From Halorubrum sp. 48-1-W (GTDB taxonomy: Archaea > Halobacteriota > Halobacteria > Halobacteriales > Haloferacaceae), in the NCBI RefSeq assembly GCF_003287355.1, contig NZ_QMIM01000036.1, forward strand, positions 1-48,094: 48,094 nt of DNA, written 5' to 3'. The notes beneath the pieces are model-generated. The model was given only the letters and a program-made list of their open reading frames with translations. It did no database searches and was not told the DNA's origin. The first letter of the stretch is position 1. Each line of letters begins with the position of its first letter. This document shows positions 26,767-34,768 of this stretch, piece by piece. The position numbers were made by a program, and so were the translations under genes.

Positions 26767-28953
26767 TCAAAAACTCGCTAACGTCTCGTCGTTCGTCCCA
26801 CTGAGGTACTGCCGGATCTCACTCTCACGCCAGCCGACCGGTGCCAGTACGCTCTCGACGGCGCGCACAGCGGCGTCCTCGTACCACGCAGTGTCGTACC
26901 GCCCTAGGTCCTCAAACGCTAATCGGACTCGCGACGCGCCTCGTGCGTCCGCATCAACGACCACGTACCGCACGATCTGGCCTGGAGCCAGTCTCGCCCC
27001 CTCGATCTGCGCTCGTTTCAATGCGGCGACGGTGAGCGTCTCCATCGAGTAATCATCCACGTCCTTCGAGACCCGGTTGTCGACGACAAGCGCGCTGGGA
27101 TCCACCCTCCCCTCTCGTAACTCACGGAGACGCCGCCGCAGCACGTCACATACCGCCTCGGGCAACCGCGTCTCATCGAACACGCGAAGCGCCTCGCTCT
27201 GGACGTCTTCGACCCACGCCGGCGTTGAGCGCTGTCGCCCTTCGATACCGCGTGTCTTGATCGCGTCGCCGAGTCCTGCCTCGGGATACGTCTCACCACG
27301 GCGCTTTCCGAAGTACCGGGTCAGCGCTCCCGACTCGGAGTTTCGCATCGGGCAGAACGCCACCCAATCGAACGCGCATTCGTACTCCAGCTCGATACCC
27401 GCTTCCTCGCTGATCTCGGCTGTAACCACTTCTAGCGGGCGTTGGTCGCGATCGTCGGCGGGAGTCACCCAAACGGAGTCGACGATGCCGTGTACGACGC
27501 GCCAGCCGGCCTCCTCCAGTGCGGTCTTCGCGTCGAGGAGGATCTCGCGAGCGTAGGCGTTGATCGCTTCGTGACACTCGATACGGCCGAATTTAGCGTT
27601 CGAGAAGCCCTGATACCCGAAGCAGGACACGAGGATCCACTTGATCGCTGTGGAGGCTGCTTCCAGCCGCTCGCGCTCCTCGTCGTCAGCATCGGGAATC
27701 CGCTCTTTGATCTCACTCCGGGCATCGATTAGCGGACCGAGGACCTCCGGCAGGTAGCCGTCTCGATCGCAGATGGAGTAGCCCACCCCCGGCACGTCCT
27801 CGCTGTCACAACACCCGCATCGGACGGTCTCGGGGGAAACGTTGCGAGTCCGGATGATGTTGGGATACAGGGATGCGAAGTCGAGTTCGTGGACGTCCTC
27901 GTGGACGCCGACATCGGGGGCGAACGTCGTCCCCCCCCGATCAGCATCATCGAGCGTCGAGGCCGGTTTGAACAGTTCCGGACGCCACGCTCGCCACGGA
28001 ACGAGTACGTCACGACGCCGAGCCTCGCGGATCTGCATCGCCGTCAAGACCCGTCCGATGGAGGCCCATCCGAGTTCTTGTAGCGGGAGTCCGGAGCGCT
28101 CGACGAGGTCGAGACAGCCCTCCAGCCCGGACTCGTGATAGAAGAACGAGTTGGACTCATCGACGATGGTGCGTCCGGGAACCGTGTACCGGGCAGGAGA
28201 GTGTCCCACGGTGCCGTAGGAGGTGTACGTCGACTCGCCGGCGAGCTTGGTGTAGCCCGGTCGCCGGCCGAACTCGAACTCGACACCGTACGCGTCGGCT
28301 GTCTCGAACAGCAACGGGACCAGGTCCGCGGTCGATAGGACTAGGAGGTCGGGATCGCGTTCGTCGAGAGCCGATCGAACGCCGGAAACGACCTCGTGCG
28401 GTGATGACCCGACCCGGTCGCCGTCGACGGAGAGCTGCGGCAACGACTCGACGCCCGACACGTGGCTCGGGAAGTCGAGGTACAGCGTTCGTAGGTCACG
28501 CACCGATCGGTCGGGGCCGGCCGGCGTGTCCGTTTCGAGGCAGAACCGCAGTTGTCGCGTGAAATCGACGTTGTAACAGGTGTAGGTGTCCGGCTGTCCG
28601 AACTGCCGGACTCGCCCCGCGATCGTCCTGACTGCCTCGATCGACGTAGCGTCGACGCGGAGCAGCGGGCGTGCGTCCGTCCGGAACGTCTGCCGATGTG
28701 CCTCGACGTCGAGTCCAGTGACCGCGTTCTGGCCATCGAGAACGGATCGGAGCTCGCTCAGTGTGTCCGAGAGCCCGTTCCGTGGCGGTGGCGTCGGATC
28801 AGGCCCGCCCGCTCGTCCGTAGAGGTCGCCCGCTGTATCACCCACGAACAGCGTCGGCCGATAGTCCTCGTGAACCTCGCGAGCGACGCCGTCCGGGGTG
28901 AGCGTCCATCGGGCGACGCGACCGTCGCCGAGATGATCCACAGTGAGCGTCAC
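26767..28953 (-). CDS. polB2: Family B DNA polymerase, PolB2 type, with altered active sites
   Basis: The 728-residue protein has the PolB palm motifs in order: motif A HELDFASLYPNII (Asp358), motif B AIKWILVSCFGYQG (Lys438) and motif C HGIVDSVW, where the usual Tyr-Gly-Asp-Thr-Asp-Ser keeps only the second Asp (Asp492). The exonuclease I position reads LYLDFPS (Asp160) without the Glu of the usual Asp-x-Glu, so proofreading is probably absent. A Cys cluster (CGCC, then Cys395) follows motif A and may bind zinc. The start is GTG at 28951-28953, 3 bp after the preceding gene. It is the last gene of an operon with a RecA-like and a coiled-coil protein. Archaeal PolB2 of Sulfolobus is linked to damage tolerance; here that role is inferred from family and operon. 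Confidence 0.88.
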   Translation of the reverse strand: MTLTVDHLGDGRVARWTLTPDGVAREVHEDYRPTLFVGDTAGDLYGRAGGPDPTPPPRNGLSDTLSELRSVLDGQNAVTGLDVEAHRQTFRTDARPLLRVDATSIEAVRTIAGRVRQFGQPDTYTCYNVDFTRQLRFCLETDTPAGPDRSVRDLRTLYLDFPSHVSGVESLPQLSVDGDRVGSSPHEVVSGVRSALDERDPDLLVLSTADLVPLLFETADAYGVEFEFGRRPGYTKLAGESTYTSYGTVGHSPARYTVPGRTIVDESNSFFYHESGLEGCLDLVERSGLPLQELGWASIGRVLTAMQIREARRRDVLVPWRAWRPELFKPASTLDDADRGGTTFAPDVGVHEDVHELDFASLYPNIIRTRNVSPETVRCGCCDSEDVPGVGYSICDRDGYLPEVLGPLIDARSEIKERIPDADDEERERLEAASTAIKWILVSCFGYQGFSNAKFGRIECHEAINAYAREILLDAKTALEEAGWRVVHGIVDSVWVTPADDRDQRPLEVVTAEISEEAGIELEYECAFDWVAFCPMRNSESGALTRYFGKRRGETYPEAGLGDAIKTRGIEGRQRSTPAWVEDVQSEALRVFDETRLPEAVCDVLRRRLRELREGRVDPSALVVDNRVSKDVDDYSMETLTVAALKRAQIEGARLAPGQIVRYVVVDADARGASRVRLAFEDLGRYDTAWYEDAAVRAVESVLAPVGWRESEIRQYLSGTNDETLASF

Positions 28954-28956
28954 GGA

Positions 28957-29214
28957 CTACGCGTCGGCGAGCGATTCGACCTGAGACTCCAGTTCGGCGA
29001 TCCGGCGCTCCTGTTCGAGGGCGATCGCCATCCACACGGGTGCCAACGGGTCCGAGTGGTTGAGATTGCCGGCCGCGTCGGCGTGATCGCGAGCGTAGAC
29101 GAACAAGTGGTCGAATCGGGATCGATCCCTACGGCGTAGTGTTCGTCTGAAGGCGCTCCACTCGTCTTCGATCGCTCCTAACTGGTCTCGATACGTCGGG
29201 TTCGTCCGACCCAT
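28957..29214 (-). CDS. Small coiled-coil protein between RecA-like and PolB2
   Basis: This 85-residue protein reads MGRTNPTYRDQLGAIEDEWS... with basic first half (FRRTLRRRDRSRFDHLFVYARDHADAAG) and a C-terminal coiled-coil-like heptad region (ALEQERRIAELESQVESLADA). The ATG overlaps the stop of the RecA-like gene (TAATG at 29212-29216) and its stop is 3 bp before the PolB2 GTG, so all three are translated together. The family is conserved beside PolB2 in haloarchaea as I recall, but no function is known. By analogy with bacterial mutasomes it may bridge the other two proteins. Confidence 0.85.
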   Translation of the reverse strand: MGRTNPTYRDQLGAIEDEWSAFRRTLRRRDRSRFDHLFVYARDHADAAGNLNHSDPLAPVWMAIALEQERRIAELESQVESLADA

Positions 29215-29912
29215 TACCGCATCCCCGGCGTAGCCGTTGTGCGTTCGACCGTCGACGCCTCGTGCATCCGGGCGCGGTGTTCGAGGACCTCACGCCAGTA
29301 CGCGAGCGTCGTCTGCATCCAACCGTCCTCGGTGTGGTAGACGAGCGTCTCCGTGTCGCCCGAGGCGTCCTCGAAGCGAGGTCCGAAGGGCGTCTTCCGG
29401 CACTGGAGGTGCGTCCTCGCGGACCGGCGGAGCGGCTTCGAGAACTCGTCCTCGCGACACCGCGTCACGATGACCGGTACGCCGTGGACTCGAGCGACAC
29501 GGGCGACCGATGCGATCGCGCGGATGAACATCCGCTTCGCGAGTTCCCCGTCGACGTCGCCGGCGCGGTACGTTCCGTCGAGACCGGTCGCGACGACGAC
29601 CGACGGCGACTCTCGGACGGCCAGCCGGCCGGCCAGCCGATCGAGGAGCGAGGTGTGCTGGTGGGACGTGAACCCGCGAGCCACCTCGATCCGATCGAGC
29701 ACGCGATCGGCCGGTGCGAGCTCGCGGAGGTGGGTCGTGTTCGCTCTGTTCGCGCCGTCGACCCAGAACGCCGGCCCGTCGCTACCGAGAACCCGATCGA
29801 GAAGGAGCGCCTGTACGGGTGTGACTCCGAGTTCGTCGTCGACGTCGACGAGCGTGACGCCCGGCGCGAGTTCCGGGAGATCGGCGGTGGGTCGTCGGGA
29901 ACGAGTGTACAT
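29214..29912 (-). CDS. RecA/RadA-like protein without a Walker A motif (ImuA-like position)
   Basis: A 232-residue protein with a RecA-fold outline: PELAPGVTLVDVDDELG, a region where Walker A should be (GPAFWVDGANRANTTHL), a Walker-B-like strand (SPSVVVATGLDGTY), and RVHGVPVIVTRCRED near the sensor position. The P-loop Gly-x4-Gly-Lys-Thr is missing, so ATP binding is doubtful. The start ATG at 29910-29912 agrees with a TATA-like CCTTTTACA on the minus strand (29935-29943), which lies at about -25. It is the first gene of the PolB2 operon. Bacterial ImuA proteins are also degenerate RecA paralogues located next to DnaE2, which suggests an equivalent role. The match is by arrangement and fold, not by detailed similarity. 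Confidence 0.8.
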   Translation of the reverse strand: MYTRSRRPTADLPELAPGVTLVDVDDELGVTPVQALLLDRVLGSDGPAFWVDGANRANTTHLRELAPADRVLDRIEVARGFTSHQHTSLLDRLAGRLAVRESPSVVVATGLDGTYRAGDVDGELAKRMFIRAIASVARVARVHGVPVIVTRCREDEFSKPLRRSARTHLQCRKTPFGPRFEDASGDTETLVYHTEDGWMQTTLAYWREVLEHRARMHEASTVERTTATPGMR

Positions 29913-29974
29913 GGTAGCGTGGATGGGCAGACGTGTAAAAGGGGTGAGCCATGGACGGACGGTGAAAGTGGAAG

Positions 29975-29995
29975 TGGTATCCACTGTGGAATCCA
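29975..29995 (-). promoter_or_regulatory. Repeated TGG-(T/A)-ATCCA motif upstream of the PolB2 operon
   Basis: On the given strand TGGTATCCA (29975-29983) and TGGAATCCA (29987-29995) are repeated with a 12-bp phase, just upstream of the TATA box of the operon (29935-29943). The first copy also lies in a near-palindrome GTGGTATCCAC. This is the place and form of an operator. The regulator is unknown. Confidence 0.35.
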
Positions 29996-30057
29996 GTCGC
30001 TATCGGAGGAATGTAGTATAATCTAAATCATGTTCCTACGAGTTACCATTCCGCAAC

Positions 30058-30288
30058 TTGGAAACGATAGTACTGAGCGATACACCAAACGGTAGTGGTG
30101 AAAACCAAGGTCAGAACGATACGAAGAAACAAGATCCACTCAAGCAATTACATCAAAATCCGGAACTCATGTTCCGAGCGGAACGATCCATCTACTCTGG
30201 CGGTTCCAGACATCGCGAAATTATCGATTCGGCATGGGGTAGAAATCGACAACGGTGGCTAGCCAACTGGTTCGCGGGCGACGCTTGA
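30058..30288 (+). CDS. Possible small protein (TTG start)
   Basis: A 76-codon frame opens at TTG 30058 and reads as a polar, basic protein (SDTPNGSGENQGQND..., ending SIYSGGSRHREIIDSAWGRN). It has no known family and a rare start codon; another short frame begins at the ATG at 30030. The rest of the 29913-30337 gap holds the promoter of the divergent PolB2 operon and the poly-A run noted below. I consider this gene possible but not shown. Confidence 0.3.
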   Translation: METIVLSDTPNGSGENQGQNDTKKQDPLKQLHQNPELMFRAERSIYSGGSRHREIIDSAWGRNRQRWLANWFAGDA

Positions 30289-30310
30289 ACCTCCCATCCG
30301 GCTCCGTCGC

Positions 30311-30320
30311 AAAAAAAAAA
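30311..30320 (-). terminator. Ten-base T-tract (minus strand) after the Tat-exported protein gene
   Basis: Ten consecutive A on the given strand read as T10 in the transcript of the minus-strand gene that stops at 30338. This lies 18 bp after the stop codon, a good archaeal terminator. Confidence 0.6.
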
Positions 30321-30337
30321 TCTATCTAAGATTACGC

Positions 30338-31588
30338 TTATTCTTCACAGTTCTCGTTCAGTTCGAACGTCCCACACGTCGCGAGGTCGGTGTACTGCTT
30401 GGTCGTCGCGACCACGTCGCTCACCTCACCGGTCGCTGGGTCGACGGTCCGCCACTCGCCGTCACCCGCGTCGTGTGCCCAGAGGGTCTCGGTATCGTCG
30501 AATGCGAGCTGGCTGAGAACCGCGTAGCTGTCACGGTCACTCTCGCCGGAGACGATGACTTCGTCGTTGGCCGAATCGGCCAGATCGACTTTGAAGAACG
30601 CTCCGTTCACACTGAAGTACAGCACTCCGTTGTCATCAGCAGCGATGTCACCGAACGTGTTGCCGGTGATTGGTAGCGTACGAACGTTCTCCGCCGTCAC
30701 ACTCCCGCTGTCTTCCACGACACTTCCGTCGCTATTCAATTCGACTTTGAACAGGGCGTCGCCGCCTTGCGGAGTGAAGTAGTATGCACCGTCGTAGACC
30801 GTCGCACCTGCGATGTCGCCTCCGCCGGAGATACCGTTGTACACCTTGATCCCGAGACAGCCGTCCTCGTTCATCGTCTTGAGGAGGCCACCTTTTTCGG
30901 CGAAGTACCAGACCTCGGTGGCCGGATCGAACGCGAGTCCATTCGGGTAGTTCGCATCGGAACTGTTGTCCGGAATGTCCCCGACGACGGCTTCGACGAG
31001 CTCGCCTTCATCAGCGTCGTATCGGATACTCCAGATGTCGACTTTGCCCTCTTCGCCTCCAACCCGTGACGTTCCGTACATCGGACAGTCCGGGAACGGC
31101 GTCTCTTCGAGGCAGAACTGGAGGTTGCTGATAGCAGCCGTGTTCCCCCCGTTGTTCTCGAGGCCCGACATATAGACGGTGCCCGGGTCATCCACAGTGT
31201 CACAGTCGCCACCGCCGAAGGCCATCACCGTCGTCGCGACGTATCCGTCCGCCTCCCATTCGACGGAGACTGGTTCGCACTCCTCTCCATCTTTGCTGTC
31301 CCAGTCCGTGATTTCGACGAGTCCAGTGTCCGTCTCCTCCTGGAAATAGCAGTCGGTGATGTTCCCATCCTCATCCGTCTCAGTAACGAACTCGAATTTG
31401 ACGTAGGCATCACCTTCAGTACACTCGAAGGCCTTGTGGCAGGGTTTCCCGCCTCCCTTGGCTGCGGCCACGCCACTGAACGAGACTCCGACAAGCGCTG
31501 TACCAGAGGCCACCCCCGCGCTCTTCAGTACGGTTCGCCGGTTTATGCTCCGCGCTTGTTTGAACTCTTCGTTTGTCATGGTAGTCAC
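30338..31588 (-). CDS. Tat-exported beta-propeller-like protein
   Basis: The N-terminus contains INRRTVLKSAGVASGTALVG, a twin-arginine signal ending before Ala-Ala-Ala-Lys, so the folded protein is exported. The mature part (about 380 residues) is very acidic and has repeated segments of the kind WYFAEKGGLLKTMNEDG, YYFTPQGGDALFKVELN, LYFSVNGAFFKVDLAD and LWAHDAGDGEWRTVDP, spaced about 45 residues apart. This suggests blades of a beta-propeller. Several Cys (PCHKAFEC, DCYFQ, FCLEE, DCPMYG) could pair as disulfides outside the cell. No catalytic residues are recognisable. It is monocistronic, with a TATA-like TTTATATTATC about 90 bp upstream, so it may have a leader. Confidence 0.8.
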   Translation of the reverse strand: MTTMTNEEFKQARSINRRTVLKSAGVASGTALVGVSFSGVAAAKGGGKPCHKAFECTEGDAYVKFEFVTETDEDGNITDCYFQEETDTGLVEITDWDSKDGEECEPVSVEWEADGYVATTVMAFGGGDCDTVDDPGTVYMSGLENNGGNTAAISNLQFCLEETPFPDCPMYGTSRVGGEEGKVDIWSIRYDADEGELVEAVVGDIPDNSSDANYPNGLAFDPATEVWYFAEKGGLLKTMNEDGCLGIKVYNGISGGGDIAGATVYDGAYYFTPQGGDALFKVELNSDGSVVEDSGSVTAENVRTLPITGNTFGDIAADDNGVLYFSVNGAFFKVDLADSANDEVIVSGESDRDSYAVLSQLAFDDTETLWAHDAGDGEWRTVDPATGEVSDVVATTKQYTDLATCGTFELNENCEE

Positions 31589-31858
31589 TCGACTTTGAGA
31601 GCGTCAGGTTCCAACGCGTGAGAAATCTATTCCTACTGCGAGGTACGCGCTCTTCATGTTATACTCTACCGCAGATAATATAAACCTATGTGTTATCCAA
31701 CATGTGCTAACACAGAGCTATGTGCTCGCCAGTATTGCTTCAATCAGGGAACGTACACTACACGGACAACTGCCAAACTGCTGTATCCATCCTCTGTATC
31801 TCGCACACCGTTTCGATCAGACTCGGGTGATTCAACAGTTCTACCGCAGTGTCAGTTA

Positions 31859-31878
31859 CCCACGACTAAAGTCGTGGG
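31859..31878. mobile_element. Orphan IS200/IS605-type terminal hairpin
   Basis: CCCACGAC-TAAA-GTCGTGGG forms an 8-bp hairpin, followed by GCTTCTGCCCTCGC. This combination marks the ends of haloarchaeal IS1341/IS605-type elements. No tnpA or tnpB is present nearby, so it is a solo end or a small non-autonomous derivative. The rest of the gap 31589-32013 contains only the promoter region of the exported protein gene and no other gene I can support. Confidence 0.5.
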
Positions 31879-32013
31879 CTTCTGCCCTCGCAATCAATGT
31901 GAAACGGCCGCCGGGGGAATTTGAGTCAGGGAGCAATTCTTCGATTCGCGGCCGTGGTTCAAGGTTCGTTCCGGCCCACCTCTCCCGTGTTCTCACCGTC
32001 GAAGCGGCAGCTA

Positions 32014-32568
32014 TCACTCGAGTTCGATCGTTCGATCGGCCCAGGCCCGGAGACGCCGAAGGACCGCCCGCTCGCGTCGGGACACGGCGTTGTCGCTCCC
32101 GAACTCGTCCCCCTCGTAGGCGTTGACCACGACGCGGTCCGCACCGTCACAGTACGCGAGGAAGCCCTCGAGCGCTCCCGATTCGTGCTGGAAGGCGATC
32201 GTGGCGTCGTTGACGAAGACGGCTGTGGGGTCCGGCGGCGCGGCGTCGAACCGCCGGTTCGCCCGCTCGGCGTTTTCGCGGGCGAGGGCGAGAACGTCGG
32301 CCGGCGTCTCTCCCTGAGAACGTGGGGCGTTGGCGTCGACGCGGCCGACCCAGACGTCGTCGGGTATCGACATAAATCGGTCGAGCCGACCGCCGACGAC
32401 GCGACCGTCCCGCTCCAGTTCGGGACCGAACTCGAAGACCACCGTGTCGCGCGGGCCGCGCTCGTCGAGCCAGTCTTCGAGCGCCCGTGCGGTCGCCCTC
32501 GTCTTGCCGGCCCCTGACGGCCCGACGATCAGCGTGGAGCCGACCGGAGTGATCCGCGGATCGGTCAC
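32014..32568 (-). CDS. P-loop ATPase of the tenA operon
   Basis: This 184-residue protein begins with Walker A GPSGAGKT (residues about 16-23, LIVGPSGAGKTRATARALEDW) and a Walker-B-like strand further on (PTAVFVNDATIAFQ). It is too short for an ABC ATPase and lacks LSGGQ. It starts with GTG at 32566-32568, overlapping the stop of the transporter gene (GTGA), so it is the third gene of a coupled operon. The C-terminal part (ERAVLRRLRAWADRTIELE) is helical. It may supply ATP-driven control or targeting to the neighbours. I know of no characterised family member. Confidence 0.75.
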   Translation of the reverse strand: MTDPRITPVGSTLIVGPSGAGKTRATARALEDWLDERGPRDTVVFEFGPELERDGRVVGGRLDRFMSIPDDVWVGRVDANAPRSQGETPADVLALARENAERANRRFDAAPPDPTAVFVNDATIAFQHESGALEGFLAYCDGADRVVVNAYEGDEFGSDNAVSRRERAVLRRLRAWADRTIELE

Positions 32569-33890
32569 GCGAACGAGACCTCCTCCCGGACGTACTTGAC
32601 GAACAGGACGAACGTCGCGACGCCGAGCACGATCGCGAACGCGAGAACGGCGCCGGTGAGGGCGTCGATGCCGCCCCCGGCCTGCTCGCGGAGGAAGTTC
32701 GTCGCGAGCGTCCCGGAGACGGCCAACAGGGCGAGCCCGCCGGCGTTCGCGGGCGTGGAGGCCGGCTCGGAAACGGCGCCGCTGTTGAGCAGGAAGAGCA
32801 CGACCGCGACGGCGAACGGCGTCCCAACGGTCCCCAACGCGAGGACGAGCACGAGCTGTCCGATGACCTCGCCGCCGATGAACGCGCCGAGACCGGAGAC
32901 GAGCGCGAACGCGGCGAGCAGGACGCGGTATCGCGCGTCCGCCACGGTCGTCCCCCAGCCGAACTTGTCGGCGACGAGGAACGGCGGCACGATGGTGTTC
33001 CCGCCGAGGGTGGAGACGGCGGCTCCGCCGAGACCCACCAGGAACAGCAACCTCGCATTCTCGCCGACGAGCGGCCCTAGTGCCTCCGCAGCTCCGATGG
33101 TCGTCAGTTGCGGATCGGAGAGGACGCTCGCCGCCACGAGGAAGATCGCGACGCTGTAGACCCCGAACGCGAAAAGCATCGAGACGCCGACGTCGACGGT
33201 GGCGAGCCCGTACTCCCGGGCGGTCCACCCTCTGGCCCGCATCGTGTAGGAGTGCATCGTGATGAGCGTGATGTGGACCGCGCCGCCGAGGATCCCCGCC
33301 GCGAGCAACGCGCCGCCCGGCGGCAACGAGGGGACGAGGCCGCTCGCGGCCGCCCCGTAGTCGACGGGAACGACGAACAGGGAGGCGACGAACGCGAGGA
33401 CGACGGCCGACACGAGCGCCTTCGCGAGGAGTTCGAGGAACCGGTAGCCACGCCCGGCGAGACCGGCGGCGAGAACGACGGCCCAGACCAGCCCCCAGGC
33501 CCGGGCGTCCACCCCGGTCAGCGACGCCGAGACCGACGCGACGGTGTTCATGATCACGAGCTGTGCGACGCCCGCGGCGATGACCACGTCGGCGACGAGG
33601 ACCCAGGCCCACGGCTCGCCGAGGTGCTCTTCGACGACGCTCACGATGCCGCGTTCGGTGAGGAGGCCGAGCCGCATCGCGAGGTACTGCGCGAGCGCGC
33701 CCGCGGCCGCCGACAGGACGACCACCCAGAGGAGGGTGTACTCGAAACTCGCGCCGCCGGCGATCAGGCTGGCCATCGTCGCCGGCCCGGCAGCGATCGC
33801 GCCCGCCACCCACGACGGGCCCGTCCCGGCGAGATACTCGCTGACCGTGCCTCCGGTTACCGTCGAGACGGTGGTCCGGTCGTCGCTCAC
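32565..33890 (-). CDS. Nramp-like membrane transporter lacking the usual metal ligands
   Basis: A 441-residue protein with about 11 hydrophobic helices in the LeuT/Nramp pattern (GPSWVAGAIAAGPATMASLI for helix 1, ILGGAVHITLITMHSYTMR for helix 6). In metal-transporting Nramps helix 1 has Asp-Pro-Gly-Asn and helix 6 has Met-Pro-His. Here the aligned positions read Gly-Pro-Ala-Thr and His-Ile-Thr, so the ligands for Mn/Fe are gone. The substrate is therefore unlikely to be an ordinary divalent metal. The GTG start (33888-33890) overlaps the tenA stop, so it is linked to thiamine metabolism and could move a thiamine precursor. That substrate is inference. Confidence 0.75.
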   Translation of the reverse strand: MSDDRTTVSTVTGGTVSEYLAGTGPSWVAGAIAAGPATMASLIAGGASFEYTLLWVVVLSAAAGALAQYLAMRLGLLTERGIVSVVEEHLGEPWAWVLVADVVIAAGVAQLVIMNTVASVSASLTGVDARAWGLVWAVVLAAGLAGRGYRFLELLAKALVSAVVLAFVASLFVVPVDYGAAASGLVPSLPPGGALLAAGILGGAVHITLITMHSYTMRARGWTAREYGLATVDVGVSMLFAFGVYSVAIFLVAASVLSDPQLTTIGAAEALGPLVGENARLLFLVGLGGAAVSTLGGNTIVPPFLVADKFGWGTTVADARYRVLLAAFALVSGLGAFIGGEVIGQLVLVLALGTVGTPFAVAVVLFLLNSGAVSEPASTPANAGGLALLAVSGTLATNFLREQAGGGIDALTGAVLAFAIVLGVATFVLFVKYVREEVSFA

Positions 33891-34552
33891 ACCGCCCACC
33901 CCTCCCGTCGCCAGGCGGCGTCCCAGAACCGATACTCGTAGCGAGCGGACGTGTGGAACAGCTCCCGGTAGCGCTCCCGTCGTTCGGGAGTCGCGTCCGC
34001 CGCCACGTCGTCCATCAGGTCCAGACACCAGTCGGTGAGTTCCGTGAACTCCTCGCCCGAGTACGTCTCGATCCACTCCGCGTAACGGTCGTCGGACGGC
34101 AGGCCCTCGGCAGCGAGTCGGTTGCCCGTCTCGTTGAACCCCCACATACAGGGGAGCAGTGCGGCGACGAGGTCGCCGAACGTGCCCGTCGCGGCGACGC
34201 GCACGAGGAAGTCGGTGTACGCTCGCGTCGTCGGCGACGGCTCCGTCGCTTCGAGGTCCGTCTCGGAAATGCCGAAATCGGCGGCGTACGCCCGGTGGAG
34301 GTCCATCTCCGTGTTGATCGTCGAATCGAGCAACTCCGCGAAGGTCCCCATCCGCCCGAGGTCGGGCGCCTTCGCCGCGCCGTGTGCGAACACCCGCGCG
34401 TACTCCCGCAGGTAGTAGTAGTCCTGTTCGACCCAGTAGCGAAACGGCGCCTCGTCCAGCGTTCCCTCGCCGAGTTCGACGACCATCGGGTGATCGAGGA
34501 TGGCCCGCCAGACGGGTTCGGCAACCTCCTCGAGGTCCTCGGTGAAGCCCAT
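33887..34552 (-). CDS. tenA: TenA family protein (thiaminase II / aminopyrimidine aminohydrolase)
   Basis: TenA recycles damaged thiamine by hydrolysing amino-HMP-type pyrimidines in thiamine salvage. The protein has 221 residues, all-helical, with family blocks HPMVVELGEGTLDEAPFRYW, QDYYYLREYARVFA, DLHRAYAADFGI, ALLPCMWGFNETG (with the catalytic Cys) and the conserved FHTSARYEYRFWDAAW end. It is the first gene of an operon with the Nramp-like transporter and the P-loop protein. The minus-strand TATA box TTATATAT at 34574-34582 is at -25 relative to the ATG at 34550-34552. No THI-box-like riboswitch is visible. Confidence 0.93.
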   Translation of the reverse strand: MGFTEDLEEVAEPVWRAILDHPMVVELGEGTLDEAPFRYWVEQDYYYLREYARVFAHGAAKAPDLGRMGTFAELLDSTINTEMDLHRAYAADFGISETDLEATEPSPTTRAYTDFLVRVAATGTFGDLVAALLPCMWGFNETGNRLAAEGLPSDDRYAEWIETYSGEEFTELTDWCLDLMDDVAADATPERRERYRELFHTSARYEYRFWDAAWRREGWAV

Positions 34553-34572
34553 GTCCGAACGCTGTGTTCGGG

Positions 34573-34608
34573 CGATATATAACTTGGTGATACAACGAGC
34601 TTATATCG
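34573..34608 (-). promoter_or_regulatory. Promoter region of tenA with an inverted repeat
   Basis: CGATATA (34573-34579) and TATATCG (34602-34608) form a dyad with a 22-bp centre around the TATA box of tenA. Archaeal thiamine genes are known to be controlled by ThiR-type repressors. I cannot match a published ThiR motif to this, so it is a candidate only. Confidence 0.35.
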
Positions 34609-34768
34609 TGGAGGATCCGTCACGGACCGGGGCGCGCGAACCGGAGCGAGGCGGGAACTCAGACGTGTCAGAGTGGGCGACGCGGGTCACGTGGGGCTGT
34701 CGCGAGACCGATCGATTCACGGGAAAGGATGACCTCGACACGCACACCTCGGAGTGTATTCATAGCGA

